Positions 1 through 9,919 of a DNA stretch of 64,000 nucleotides are shown here, one piece after another; position 1 is the stretch's first letter, and every line of letters starts with the position of its first letter. The stretch lies in assembly GCF_001305575.3 (NCBI RefSeq), contig NZ_CP012373.2, forward strand, positions 3,110,261-3,174,260, in the 5' to 3' direction. A program made the translations under genes and the position numbers. The notes under the pieces were generated by a model, which saw only the letters and a program-made list of their open reading frames with translations, ran no database searches and was not told where the DNA came from. Source of the stretch: Beggiatoa leptomitoformis (lineage in GTDB: Bacteria > Pseudomonadota > Gammaproteobacteria > Beggiatoales > Beggiatoaceae).

Positions 1-2202
1 GAATTTACAGTATCTTTACAATCACTTGTTAAGTACATACAAAATCGATTAGACGAGATTGAAAGTAATTTTGAAAAGGCAAAGCTTAAAGAACCTGCTT
101 GTCAAGAGGTTTACAGTCAGACGTGGAAACCTAGATTAAAAAAATTACGTGATAAAGCAGAGCAACTACAAAGATTAACCGCTATTCGCCCCAGCCTTTG
201 TGTTATGGGTAAACAAAATCAAGGTAAGACGAGTTTGTTACAAAGTTGGTTAGGAAATGCAATCGGTGGTATTCAAGAAATGTCTTACTTACCTGTTGGT
301 GATTCTGACACAACAGCTTGTTTAGTTCGTTTAACAAAGGGAAGTTCGTTTCCCGATGAGCCTTCTACACATTATCTCCATGTGGAATTATTTCCTACCG
401 ACTTTGAACCGACAATTCAAAGACCTACACTTCGCTTGCAAAAAAAAACCATTCGTTTGTTGCGCACAGTGGATGAACCCATACGGATAGATAAACCTTT
501 TCATGTTTGTCGTTTCCCTGTCTTGCCTGAAGATGATGATTTTTATTTGGAAGAACATAATCATCTTTCCTATAAAATAAGCGAAACAGGTAACATTCAA
601 TTATCTGACATACAATGGCATATCAAGCAAGTCACGATTCCTGTTGCTCTACCTGCTCAAAAGTTGAGTATTGCCGAACAAACCATAGATACTTTGGACA
701 TTATTGATGCCCCCGGTGCGGATTCGATGAATCTTGTTGGCAATTATTCTGAGTGGAAAAAAACTAAAAACACTGCCGTTTTTACCAGTGCTACACATGA
801 AATTGACGTATTACTCATTGTTTGTTCCTCCGACCCTGCCGCTATGGCAATTGGTGGGCAATTTCAAGACACCGTATGGTCACCTTGGCAAAAACGATGT
901 CAAGGACAAGGAAATGGACGCTTGTTATTGAGCTTTACTCATGCAGCGGTCTTGTTTAAAAAAATAAGTAACACGCTTAAAAAAGAGGATACTGAAAGGG
1001 AAATTGCAAAAAATCCCAATCAGTCCAAAGAATATGTAAAAAACTATGCGGAAACAAATTTTTATAGCACTATTTTTAAGAATGTCATTTCACCGTTGAT
1101 GAGTGCGGAGAGGGATGAACAACCCCTTATCTCTACTGATTTAGCAACATGGCCTCCCATATTCTTTTTTGAACGACATGAGGAGGACTTGGAACAATTT
1201 GATATTCAAGCTGATTGTGCAGAACAAGTAAGCAGTCAGCTATGTCAACGACTAGAAGAGTATGGTGATGCTGCTCATGAAGATAGTACATTGCCATGGG
1301 GTGAACGCTGTGTGTTGAGACTGGTAAAGGACTGGTCTGATTGTAATGTCATTGACCCATCAGAACGGCGATGTATTCAAAAATGGTTAATTCACGTACT
1401 TGTTGCTTTGCTTGATCCAAACAATCGTGGTTTTAAGTTGTTTACCAAAACAATTACAAATTATGCAACCGTCGGTCCGATTGCAAACAATCATTGTAGT
1501 GAAAGAAAGCGACACGCAGATGATTTATGTCGTCAATTTGATGATTTTTTGAGTGAAATTAATCAACCGCAAAATCGTATTAATGCAATTAATGAACTCA
1601 ACACAGTTAAAGAATTCTTAAAAAGTATATGGGTTGTAAAAGATGGGTTACTCGGGATACAACCATTTCGCTTAGGTAATGTGTGTCGTTCTCGAATTGC
1701 TAGTGTTGAAGAAACGATTAAAAATCCACTTTCCACACAGCCCTCTTTTGAATATAACGATATTATTCAAGATGTCGTTGATGATGCTGTTGATCAGCTA
1801 AAGGCGATTACTTCTACAACTGCGGATGTAAAAGATAAGTTAAAACGCGCTCTAAAAGAATGTCTGATTGAAGATTATGCGTTAGTTATGTTTAAGAAAC
1901 ATAATGAATACATCATCAAAACCAAAGTAGAGCGACTGAAACGCTTGCAAAGCATTTGTTTGGAACGTCTTGTGAGAGTAATGGCATATTTGGTTGATGC
2001 AGATAAAAACGCCTTAGAACAAGTCGCCAAATTTTGCTATGGTGAGGATAAATATACTAATATCCTCATTTCTACTGTTTTAAATGCAGGTGCTGGACAT
2101 AAACAGACAGCAGATAAAGAACAATTTGAACGGGTAGCGACTGCAACAGATTCATTGCTTGCGGAAATTAAGCAGGCTAATTTTAAATCTTCTTATGAAT
2201 AG
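1..2202 (+). CDS. SrfC-like dynamin-type P-loop GTPase, 5' end outside window
   Basis: The reading frame is open from base 1, so the gene starts upstream of the window; 733 codons are visible. A P-loop GKQNQGKT lies at visible codons 70-77, and a DAPG motif (codons 236-239) after a hydrophobic strand fits the G3 switch of dynamin/septin-like GTPases. The segment before the P-loop is charged and helical, as in dynamin-like proteins. An ATG at 205 sits inside the P-loop strand and would remove essential sequence, so it is not the start. The gene is followed after 12 nt by an SrfB-like gene, which is why I call it SrfC-like (family of putative virulence factors). The GTPase fold is seen; the SrfC assignment is inference from size, motif and neighbour, and its function here is unknown. 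Confidence 0.6.
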   Translation, partial: EFTVSLQSLVKYIQNRLDEIESNFEKAKLKEPACQEVYSQTWKPRLKKLRDKAEQLQRLTAIRPSLCVMGKQNQGKTSLLQSWLGNAIGGIQEMSYLPVGDSDTTACLVRLTKGSSFPDEPSTHYLHVELFPTDFEPTIQRPTLRLQKKTIRLLRTVDEPIRIDKPFHVCRFPVLPEDDDFYLEEHNHLSYKISETGNIQLSDIQWHIKQVTIPVALPAQKLSIAEQTIDTLDIIDAPGADSMNLVGNYSEWKKTKNTAVFTSATHEIDVLLIVCSSDPAAMAIGGQFQDTVWSPWQKRCQGQGNGRLLLSFTHAAVLFKKISNTLKKEDTEREIAKNPNQSKEYVKNYAETNFYSTIFKNVISPLMSAERDEQPLISTDLATWPPIFFFERHEEDLEQFDIQADCAEQVSSQLCQRLEEYGDAAHEDSTLPWGERCVLRLVKDWSDCNVIDPSERRCIQKWLIHVLVALLDPNNRGFKLFTKTITNYATVGPIANNHCSERKRHADDLCRQFDDFLSEINQPQNRINAINELNTVKEFLKSIWVVKDGLLGIQPFRLGNVCRSRIASVEETIKNPLSTQPSFEYNDIIQDVVDDAVDQLKAITSTTADVKDKLKRALKECLIEDYALVMFKKHNEYIIKTKVERLKRLQSICLERLVRVMAYLVDADKNALEQVAKFCYGEDKYTNILISTVLNAGAGHKQTADKEQFERVATATDSLLAEIKQANFKSSYE

Positions 2203-2214
2203 AGATAATATGTT

Positions 2215-5082
2215 ATGACAACCCCTTACATACAACTAGATACAAATATGCCGCGTCGCTTATTTGTGCCACTTGATAAGATAAAAGGTGATAAGGTAGA
2301 ACAATTAATAGAGAAAGTATTAACTTGTAATCAAGTTTTTATCTATTGGCAACAAGAAAACGTTAAAGAATGGAAATCTATCGCAATTAGCCCTATAGAT
2401 GAAGGCTTTGGCTATCGCTTAAACAATTCATTGTGGGAAAACAGCTTTCAAATTATCCAGATAGATAATAAAGGGTATGTGCAAAACCTACCTACCTCTA
2501 ACAAAGATAATGTTACAACACATTTAGATATCGCCTTTAATCTTTCCACAACTGGAAACGAATGTGGTTTATACCTCAGTTGGAATCCAAAAGGGGTTAC
2601 CAGTAAAGTTCATGGGCTATATCTGGTCAATAACATCAATCAGATCGAACAACCCGTAAAACAAGATTTATGTGGCAAACAATATGCTGTTTTAGCTATC
2701 CCGCGTATTGCCTTTTTTCCATTAGAAAATGATAAAGAACCACCAAAAACGCCACCTGATGATGGTGCATTAAATGTTTTTAAAGGTCTTTTTGGCATTG
2801 ATGAGCGTTGGCAATTTCGTCTAAAAAAACCTTTTTTAGTTTTAAATAAATCGGTAAAACCAGATGCCAATTCAAGGGCTTTCTTTTTGGCTTTAGATTT
2901 TGGCACAACGGCAAGCACCATTGCTTGTTTACCAGAACAAGGAATCGATGCTGAAGACAAGCCCATCTTTACACCGCTACACCATCTATGTTCTTGGACA
3001 CATACGACATTACTCCCCCTTTTAAACGAAAAGATGAAACCTAATGGACAAATTTCTTCTCGTTCTTTTACATGGGGTCAGGAAAATGATGCTATTGATG
3101 GTCTTTTTTCACCCGTTCCTCGTCATGTTCGTGCAAAACGCTTCCAACTTGCGACAGAAGATAATGATAAGCGAGAAGCAACACCCGGTATTATTTATGT
3201 TGACGACCAAAATGAATTTGATGAGTTAGTGACAACGCATCATGAATGTCTTATTGGTTTTGAAGCAGAAAGTTTTTTAACGAAAAAAAGCAGTTCTAAT
3301 CAAATTAATCCCAAAAATTTTGTTTTTGCCCCCAAAAGACTTATTGGCACAGATGCCAATAGTTCTCGTGTCCAAGAAATGTTGGAAGGATTTAAGAAGG
3401 TTTATAAACAACAACATCCTGTTGAAGTCTATTTACAAGAGTTTTTAGATGAAACCCTCAATAAAGCCATTTTATCTGGTGCATTAAAATCACGCCTATC
3501 GAGTTTGTGTTATAGCTATCCTGTTACTTGGACTAAATTACAACGACAAAGTCTTGAAGTTCTTCTCAAAAGTGCATTAAATAAAAGTTTTTTCCACGAG
3601 TTTTTAAAGACACAACAAGTGTCTGATGAAATGAGTCCTTTATTCTGCTTAGATGAAGCAAGTGCCGCTTTTTTAGGGTTAATCTTAAAACGATTTCAAG
3701 GTTTAGAAGGGAGCGATTTACTCAGAACATTCAGTCCTTTTGAGCCTGATATAGAAAAAGCCTGTCAATATCCTAAAACAATGCAAGTACTGGTTATTGA
3801 TTGTGGTGGTGGCACAACCGATATGGTGCTGCTTTCCATTACAGATGCAGGGGATAAGTCAAATACACCCGTTGTTGCAAAAATTTATAAACATTTTGCA
3901 ATAGATAAAGGGGGGATTGAGGTAACCCGTCGGATTGCAGAACACCTAAAAAGTTTACTCCGATATAGTGAAACGCTTTCTGATGAATATTTACGAACTA
4001 ATTTGTTTGACGAGAAAATCAAGGATAGTTTCTTGGGTGATACATCTGAACCCTTAGAATTATACCGTTGGCGTTTTTGTCTTAATCTGTATGAACAATC
4101 AGAGCTTATTAAGTTAGCCCTATCACAAACAGATAGCACAACCATTAATTGGGCTGATGTGGTTAAAAATTTATCATTACCCGACTTTAATTCACAAACA
4201 CTTCAACCGACCATTGAAAAGGCATCTTTACAAAAATGGGTTAGTGAGACTTATCAACACTTAATAAACCAGTTAAAGCTGTGGTTTGCAGAAGAAAATC
4301 AGCCCGCGCTAGATTGTCTATTATTATCAGGGCGTTCTAGTCAATTAGCAGGCTTTCGTGAGGCTATTATCAATGCTATTCCTGAGGAAAAACGTCCATT
4401 AGCGATTGATTTTGCCGAAGTGGGGAATTATGCACTAGAACCACGTAACGATGAAAACCAACATGAAGAATTTACTGCAAAAAGCCTAGTGTGTAAGGGA
4501 TTGGCATTAAATTATTGGAATACAAAAGCTGCCTTTGGTAAACGTCCCCTCGAATGTGAACCCATTGATGAAACGAGACGAACACGCGCGATTGGTGTGT
4601 TAGCTGAAAATACATCATTACGCCCACAAGATCATTTTGATCCAGAAATAGAGTTGCTTATCGATGCAGACAACCAACCAATTGAGTTAGAAAAAGAATA
4701 TCTATTGACTTTAGATAAAGCAACCGCGAAAGGGTTTTATTTAGGGATTAACTTTGGTGGAAAAATTAAAGAAGGGATGATACTTAGTGAATATCCAGAC
4801 CCGCCACAACCTTTTTTGCGCATAGATATCGACGGTGGAATAAAAGAGAATTTTGAGAAGCTCATTTTTTATTTTCAACAAGTTGCATCAACTGAGATTA
4901 AACTCTCAAAAATTGAGATGTATAAAAAAGAGGGTGAAAGCAATCCTATTATCAAAGAAAATATTGCCATGAAACCTTATGAAGATACAGAGGTAGCATT
5001 AGGTAGTGCGTTGAAAGTCCATTTGCAAATTGAAGATTTTCGAATGACGGGAAGAATTCATTCACTAGATGCCGATGAATAA
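2215..5082 (+). CDS. SrfB-like actin/Hsp70-fold ATPase
   Basis: A 955-residue protein with two hallmark motifs of the actin/Hsp70/hexokinase ATPase fold: phosphate-1 loop LDFGTTAST (residues 227-235) and phosphate-2 loop VIDCGGGTTDM (527-537). The 220 residues before phosphate-1 are an extra N-terminal domain, and an LLLSGRSSQLAGF segment near residue 705 matches the adenosine-binding region. Length and architecture agree with the SrfB virulence protein family. It starts 12 nt after the GTPase gene and ends 3 nt before the membrane protein gene, so the three are clearly an operon. No signal peptide or membrane helix is apparent, suggesting a cytosolic ATPase. The partner relationship to the GTPase is inferred from gene order only. 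Confidence 0.65.
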   Translation: MTTPYIQLDTNMPRRLFVPLDKIKGDKVEQLIEKVLTCNQVFIYWQQENVKEWKSIAISPIDEGFGYRLNNSLWENSFQIIQIDNKGYVQNLPTSNKDNVTTHLDIAFNLSTTGNECGLYLSWNPKGVTSKVHGLYLVNNINQIEQPVKQDLCGKQYAVLAIPRIAFFPLENDKEPPKTPPDDGALNVFKGLFGIDERWQFRLKKPFLVLNKSVKPDANSRAFFLALDFGTTASTIACLPEQGIDAEDKPIFTPLHHLCSWTHTTLLPLLNEKMKPNGQISSRSFTWGQENDAIDGLFSPVPRHVRAKRFQLATEDNDKREATPGIIYVDDQNEFDELVTTHHECLIGFEAESFLTKKSSSNQINPKNFVFAPKRLIGTDANSSRVQEMLEGFKKVYKQQHPVEVYLQEFLDETLNKAILSGALKSRLSSLCYSYPVTWTKLQRQSLEVLLKSALNKSFFHEFLKTQQVSDEMSPLFCLDEASAAFLGLILKRFQGLEGSDLLRTFSPFEPDIEKACQYPKTMQVLVIDCGGGTTDMVLLSITDAGDKSNTPVVAKIYKHFAIDKGGIEVTRRIAEHLKSLLRYSETLSDEYLRTNLFDEKIKDSFLGDTSEPLELYRWRFCLNLYEQSELIKLALSQTDSTTINWADVVKNLSLPDFNSQTLQPTIEKASLQKWVSETYQHLINQLKLWFAEENQPALDCLLLSGRSSQLAGFREAIINAIPEEKRPLAIDFAEVGNYALEPRNDENQHEEFTAKSLVCKGLALNYWNTKAAFGKRPLECEPIDETRRTRAIGVLAENTSLRPQDHFDPEIELLIDADNQPIELEKEYLLTLDKATAKGFYLGINFGGKIKEGMILSEYPDPPQPFLRIDIDGGIKENFEKLIFYFQQVASTEIKLSKIEMYKKEGESNPIIKENIAMKPYEDTEVALGSALKVHLQIEDFRMTGRIHSLDADE

Positions 5083-5085
5083 ATC

Positions 5086-6093
5086 ATGCGTTATTTTCTG
5101 TTACTAATTATAGTGTTGTTTCTACCTATCACGATGACCGTTTGGGGAGGAGAGAATCAGGTTTATCTTAGGTGTTGGTATGGATTACCACCTAATCCAC
5201 CTCTTTATCCGCCGCTTTGTTGGTATGAATTGCTACCTAATCCGTCCGTTTCTCCAGATTTACATCGTGATACAGTAGGAGAACAAAAACAGCACGTTAC
5301 GGAAGGGAAAAAACCAATACTAACCATAGAATTAGAAGAGAAAAAACCAAAAGTAGAACAAGAACAACATATCGTAGAACGTGAGAAACCTATTCCAAAT
5401 GTATCGAAACAGAAAACGATGGAAACAAAACATGAGGAACAAAAAAAAGTATTAATATCAGATGATAAAACCGTAAAAGAAAAATTAGAACCAACACAAG
5501 AAAATAGCGATTACATCAAAATAGCGGGTGTTGTCCTTGGCGGTTTTTCATTAATTGTTATTATCTTTAGCCTTGTCAGAAGAAAGGCTAAACAGCAAAC
5601 GAAAATACTAATTCCCTCACATGAGTTTCTAGGCTTCACGCGTTCGGGCTATCCAACAGAAATTGATACCCCTTTTCAAAAGAAATTACTCGATAACATT
5701 AAACGTAATGTTAGATGGGACGAATCAAATACAGAACGTGTTAAAAAGACCTTACAACAAATTTTAGACGATAAAAATCAAGCTAATGCAACTAACCAAA
5801 TTGTTATTTTCCTAATGGATTTTTGGTGTCCCTTCTTAGCTTGTTATGAAGCAGATACGCAACATTGGCAATGGTTTAGTAAACAACTAAAAACAGTATG
5901 TCCCACGCAATGGACAGTTGAAATTGTTTATCAACCCTTAAAAAATAAATTTCTGAGCGAGTGTGCGCAATACACAGATAAAGTTATCGGGAATGGTGAG
6001 GTTGTTCAGGAAATTTGCCGTCCAGCGGTCACTTTACGCAATGAAACAAATGAGATAATAACTTCTCGCAAGGCATGGGTAAAAACAAAATAA
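5086..6093 (+). CDS. Membrane-anchored protein of the SrfB/SrfC-like operon, unknown function
   Basis: I do not recognise a family for this 335-residue protein. Residues 1-20 form a signal sequence or first membrane helix. Two copies of an aromatic/proline unit follow, CWYGLPPNP at 30-38 and CWYELLPNP at 45-53, then a Lys/Glu-rich, probably disordered or coiled stretch to about residue 140. A second membrane helix lies near residues 146-165, followed by basic residues (RRKAK) and a soluble C-terminal domain of about 165 residues with a cysteine and tryptophan-rich core. By the positive-inside rule the C-terminal domain should be cytosolic, where it could dock the GTPase and ATPase encoded just upstream. 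The gene starts 3 nt after the SrfB-like stop codon and ends before a strong terminator. Confidence 0.7.
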   Translation: MRYFLLLIIVLFLPITMTVWGGENQVYLRCWYGLPPNPPLYPPLCWYELLPNPSVSPDLHRDTVGEQKQHVTEGKKPILTIELEEKKPKVEQEQHIVEREKPIPNVSKQKTMETKHEEQKKVLISDDKTVKEKLEPTQENSDYIKIAGVVLGGFSLIVIIFSLVRRKAKQQTKILIPSHEFLGFTRSGYPTEIDTPFQKKLLDNIKRNVRWDESNTERVKKTLQQILDDKNQANATNQIVIFLMDFWCPFLACYEADTQHWQWFSKQLKTVCPTQWTVEIVYQPLKNKFLSECAQYTDKVIGNGEVVQEICRPAVTLRNETNEIITSRKAWVKTK

Positions 6094-6114
6094 TCCTTAT
6101 TTGTGCATTACCCC

Positions 6115-6156
6115 AAAAAAGCGTGTTCACTTCTTTCAAGTGTTCGCGCTTTTTTT
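6115..6156 (+). terminator. Rho-independent terminator of the SrfB/SrfC-like operon
   Basis: AAAAAAGCG pairs with CGCTTTTTT, and an inner CACTT/AAGTG stem extends the hairpin; the descending arm runs directly into a T tract. It lies 22 nt behind the stop codon at 6093 and before the P-type ATPase gene. Confidence 0.85.
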
Positions 6157-6200
6157 ATGCTAACGTAATCCTTTGATATGAACCGTTAAGGGGGTTTCCT

Positions 6201-8888
6201 ATGCCATTTAATTTTGATGGATTGAGTGAACAAGCAGTAACAGATTCGCGTAATCTTTATGGCTCTAATGCAGTTGCAACACAAGCCAGTGAAACTTTTT
6301 GGGAAAAATTATTCAGTAATTTTAAAGACCCTATTATTGTTATTTTATTAATTGCTTTAGCTATTACGCTACTCTTGGCTACGTTGGGCTATGCCGAATG
6401 GTATGAAGGGGTTGGTATCGCGATTGCGGTGATATTAGCGACTTTTATTGCAACGTGGTCAGAACATAGTAATGAAGGGCGGTTTCGGCAATTATTGGAA
6501 GAATCTTCACGCATTCAGGTGAAAGTTTTTCGCCAAAAAGGACATTTGGTGCAGTTGCCCATCGATGAGTTGGTTGTTGGGGATTATATTTTTTTGCAAG
6601 CGGGCGACACGATTCCAACCGATGGCGTGTTAGTAGAAGGACATATAGAAGTTGATGAAGCTGCTTTAACAGGGGAGTCAGAAACCATACATAAACAAGC
6701 ACATCACGCCGATAAAGAATTAATAACGGTGTTTCGTGCAGGTTTAATTGTGGATGGTGAAGCCGTGATGTGTGCAACGGCAGTCGGGAATCAGACTTTA
6801 TATGGTAAAACCATGAGTGAGTTGGGTATAGCTGTAGATAGTTTGTCACCGTTACAGGAAAAACTAAGCATTTTAGGAAAACAGATTGCCCATGTTGCCT
6901 ATTTTGGCGCGGGATTCATTTTTCTAGCATTTATGTTAAATCAGATATTTTTAGAACAGGATGGATTTTCTGCTTATTTTCAACAACCGTTAGGGATTAT
7001 TTTTCATAATATTTTTACGGCATTAATTTTGGCCATTATTGTCATTGTTGTCGCAGTGCCAGAAGGGTTGCCGATGATGATTGCAATCGTGTTAGCCATT
7101 AATATGAAAAAGTTATTAGCGGTTAAAGTGTTAGTACGGAAATTATTGGGTATTGAAACGGCAGGCAGTTTAACCGTTTTATTTACAGATAAAACAGGGA
7201 CATTAACACAAGGGCGTTTAGTTGTTGAAACTGTGTTATTAGGACAAGGGGAAACTTTTCAGCATTTTACTGAAATACCCAACCGTTTGGGGAAGATGTT
7301 TGGTTTCGCTTTGCGGAATAATACAAGTGCGGTTATTGATGCACGTCATCCTGAACAGCCAACAATGGTTGGTGCAGACCGTACTGAACAAGCATTATTA
7401 CGCTTTATTTTGACGGAGTTGGTGCATAAAGATGAATTAACCGTGATTGCGCGTATTCCTTTTAATAGCAGTCGTAAATTTTCGGCGGTGCAAGTTGAAA
7501 GCCCTATCGTGTCGTTGACCTTGATAAAAGGTGCGCCCGACATTTTGTTAGCCCAATGTACGGATTGTCTGGATAAAGAAGGTAATCCGATGGCATTTAC
7601 AGATAAAACGCTGTTACAAGATGCGATGCACCAACTATCCGCCCGCGCCATGCGATTGCTCGCGGTAGCAGTGACAACTGAACCCATTCATGCGGATAAA
7701 ACGTTACCTGCCCGTTTAACTTTATTGGGCGTGTTTGGCTTACGTGATGCCTTGCGTGATACCTCTTATCAAGCGGTAAAAACTGCAAAACAAGCAGGTA
7801 TTCAAGTTGTTATGATTACAGGTGATGCGAAGGAAACGGCTCAGGCAATTGCGCGCGATGTGGGGTTATTAGAAGATGACCCACAAGCCTTAATTTTAAC
7901 GTCCACTGAGTTGCAAGCCTTATCTGATGTGGAACTGGCTGAGCGGTTGCCACATTTGCGAGTGGTGTCGCGGGCGTTTCCAACGGATAAAAGTCGTTTA
8001 GTTCGTGTGGCAAAATCGTTACATTGGGTGGTCGGTATGACGGGGGATGGGGTGAACGACGCGCCTGCTGTAAAAAGTGCTGATGTTGGTTTTGCGATGG
8101 GCAGCGGCACGGAAATGACAAAGGAATCAAGCGATATTGTGGTGTTAGATGATAACTTTGTCTCTATTACTAAAGCCGTTTTATATGGACGCACATTATT
8201 TAAGTCGATTCGGAAGTTTTTAGTTTTTCAATTGACGGTAAGCTTATCTGCGGTTTTGGTTGCCTTTTTCGCGCCGTTTGTTGGGTTTGAATTACCGCTG
8301 ACGATGACGCAACTCCTTTGGTTAAACATTATTATGGACACATTCGCAGGGCTTGCGTTGGCGGGGGAAGCGGCATTAAACCGTTATATGCTTGAGCCGC
8401 CCATCCCCAAAAATGAGCCTATGATTAATGGGGATATGGCAATGTCAATCGTTATCAATGGAGTCGTTGCAACCATTATCAGCATTTGGTTTCTCACTAG
8501 TCCTATTACAAAAGGATTATTTACAGGTGGTTATGCGATAGACAGTGTTGAGGCACGAGCCGTTTTTTTAAGTGCATTTTTTGCTTTTTTTGTTTTTCTA
8601 CAGGTTTTTAATACGTTTAACGCGCGGACACAAGGATTAAATTTATTTGAAAATATTTCCAATAATGCTTTTTTTCTGCCAATAATCGGTTTTATTTTTG
8701 GTATTCAAGTTATTATGGTGCAGTTTGGCGGGGAGATTATGCGAACAGTGGGTTTAAACACAACAGAATGGTTGTATGTTTTATTATTTTCTATCATCTT
8801 AATTCCCGTAGATTTATGTCGTAAATTCTTAAGAAATCAATTGGGTAAAAATCCTGTCATTCAATCATTCCGTGGGGAAGATTTTTAA
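6201..8888 (+). CDS. Calcium-type P-type ATPase (PMCA/SERCA-like cation pump)
   Basis: An 895-residue inner-membrane P2-type ATPase. The phosphorylation motif DKTGTLT starts at D330, the dephosphorylation motif LTGES lies in the actuator domain, and the hinge motif TGDGVNDAP covers residues 614-622. The M4 motif PEGLP and the M6 sequence LNIIMDT carry the carboxylate, Asn and Asp ligands typical of plasma-membrane-type Ca2+ ATPases, so Ca2+ (or possibly Mn2+) export is the likely role. An N-terminal cation-ATPase domain and six C-terminal helices are complete; no truncation. The start is preceded by AAGGGGG at good spacing. It follows the terminator at 6115-6156, so it begins a new unit, perhaps with comF 11 nt downstream. 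Confidence 0.9.
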   Translation: MPFNFDGLSEQAVTDSRNLYGSNAVATQASETFWEKLFSNFKDPIIVILLIALAITLLLATLGYAEWYEGVGIAIAVILATFIATWSEHSNEGRFRQLLEESSRIQVKVFRQKGHLVQLPIDELVVGDYIFLQAGDTIPTDGVLVEGHIEVDEAALTGESETIHKQAHHADKELITVFRAGLIVDGEAVMCATAVGNQTLYGKTMSELGIAVDSLSPLQEKLSILGKQIAHVAYFGAGFIFLAFMLNQIFLEQDGFSAYFQQPLGIIFHNIFTALILAIIVIVVAVPEGLPMMIAIVLAINMKKLLAVKVLVRKLLGIETAGSLTVLFTDKTGTLTQGRLVVETVLLGQGETFQHFTEIPNRLGKMFGFALRNNTSAVIDARHPEQPTMVGADRTEQALLRFILTELVHKDELTVIARIPFNSSRKFSAVQVESPIVSLTLIKGAPDILLAQCTDCLDKEGNPMAFTDKTLLQDAMHQLSARAMRLLAVAVTTEPIHADKTLPARLTLLGVFGLRDALRDTSYQAVKTAKQAGIQVVMITGDAKETAQAIARDVGLLEDDPQALILTSTELQALSDVELAERLPHLRVVSRAFPTDKSRLVRVAKSLHWVVGMTGDGVNDAPAVKSADVGFAMGSGTEMTKESSDIVVLDDNFVSITKAVLYGRTLFKSIRKFLVFQLTVSLSAVLVAFFAPFVGFELPLTMTQLLWLNIIMDTFAGLALAGEAALNRYMLEPPIPKNEPMINGDMAMSIVINGVVATIISIWFLTSPITKGLFTGGYAIDSVEARAVFLSAFFAFFVFLQVFNTFNARTQGLNLFENISNNAFFLPIIGFIFGIQVIMVQFGGEIMRTVGLNTTEWLYVLLFSIILIPVDLCRKFLRNQLGKNPVIQSFRGEDF

Positions 8889-8899
8889 TATTTAATCTG

Positions 8900-9604
8900 A
8901 TGATGCTTAAAGATAATCGTTTTATTGCGCCGTTGCGGTCGGTTTTTCACTGGTTATTGCCACAAAGTTGTTTTTTATGTGGTGCAGACAGTGAAAATGC
9001 CGTGTGTGCTTTATGTCTGCAAGAATTGATGTGGACAAAGAACGCTTGTACACGTTGCGGAACGGTGTTAAGTCTTGATGAGCATATTTGTGGACAGTGT
9101 CTGCGCCGACCACCACCTTATCAGCATTTGCAATCGGTGTTCGCCTACACATATCCCACGACAAAATTGATTCAAGCGGCAAAGTTTCAGCGAAATTTTG
9201 CCGTGTTGCACTTGCTTGGGCAATTAATGGCTCAACAATTAGTGGTAGAAAACCGCCCCGATGTATTAATTCCTGTGCCATTGCATCCACATCGTTTGCG
9301 CAGTCGGGGACATAATCAATCAGTGGAATTAGCCAAGCGAATCAGTCGGCAACTACATATTCCTTATGATGATTCAGCTTGCATACGTCGTAAAAATACC
9401 CCACCACAAACCCGTTTATCTGCTCGATTACGTCGTGAAAATATTAAAGATGCGTTTGATGTGTTGTATTGTAAACCCAGTTGGCAACGGGTTAGTTTAA
9501 TTGATGATGTGGTTACAACAGGTTCAACGGTAAAGGAATTAGCACAAGTCTTATTAAATGCAGGTGTAAAACAAGTTGATGTCTGGTGTTGTGCAAAAGC
9601 CTAA
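8900..9604 (+). CDS. comF: ComF family phosphoribosyltransferase-like protein
   Basis: A 234-residue protein of the ComF/GntX type. Cysteine pairs CFLCG, CALC, CTRCG and CGQC in the first 75 residues form the usual zinc-binding region. The C-terminal half has the phosphoribosyltransferase PRPP-binding motif VSLIDDVVTTGST. Relatives are needed for DNA uptake during transformation or for use of imported DNA, although the biochemical reaction is poorly defined. dprA, another transformation gene, is elsewhere in the window at 37.7 kb. The start is one of two adjacent ATG codons (8900 or 8903) with a weak ribosome-binding site; the gene lies 11 nt behind the P-type ATPase and could be co-transcribed. 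Confidence 0.85.
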   Translation: MMLKDNRFIAPLRSVFHWLLPQSCFLCGADSENAVCALCLQELMWTKNACTRCGTVLSLDEHICGQCLRRPPPYQHLQSVFAYTYPTTKLIQAAKFQRNFAVLHLLGQLMAQQLVVENRPDVLIPVPLHPHRLRSRGHNQSVELAKRISRQLHIPYDDSACIRRKNTPPQTRLSARLRRENIKDAFDVLYCKPSWQRVSLIDDVVTTGSTVKELAQVLLNAGVKQVDVWCCAKA

Positions 9605-9919
9605 ATCTGAAGGTTAGTTAAATGCAATTAAAGACAGCCATAATAAAAGTTGTTATAATTAACAATTAGTTAAAATGATTAGTAAGGTGATTTTTATTCC
9701 CGTCTATTCTGAAAGACTTATCAACGTGAATATAAATTTGTCCTAAAGAAATAATAAAAGAGGCTTGCATTGCTCTTAACGTAAACGTAAACTTAGCGCA
9801 TGAATTTATGGTCTAACACCTTACAAACGATAATAAAATTAGTAAAAGACCTATATTCTCTTTTTTTTCAACGCCTAAAAGTTATGTTTCAAGTCGTCAA
9901 CCTATAAGGTTATCCATCA
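9605..9919. other. Intergenic region with the likely etfBA promoter
   Basis: 315 nt without a convincing gene. It contains a perfect short palindrome, TTGTTA-N4-TAACAA at 9650-9665, and a direct repeat of CGTAAA near 9778-9795. AT-rich sequence (TATATT near 9850) could hold the -10 element for etfB. No RNA gene was recognised. Confidence 0.4.

Noticed and set aside
205-207. ATG at 205 as start of the first gene
   Set aside because: It is the residue just before the P-loop; the frame is open to the window edge and upstream codons are normal.
9605-9919. Possible tRNA or small RNA before etfB
   Set aside because: No cloverleaf arms, T-loop sequence or terminator were found; only short palindromes.
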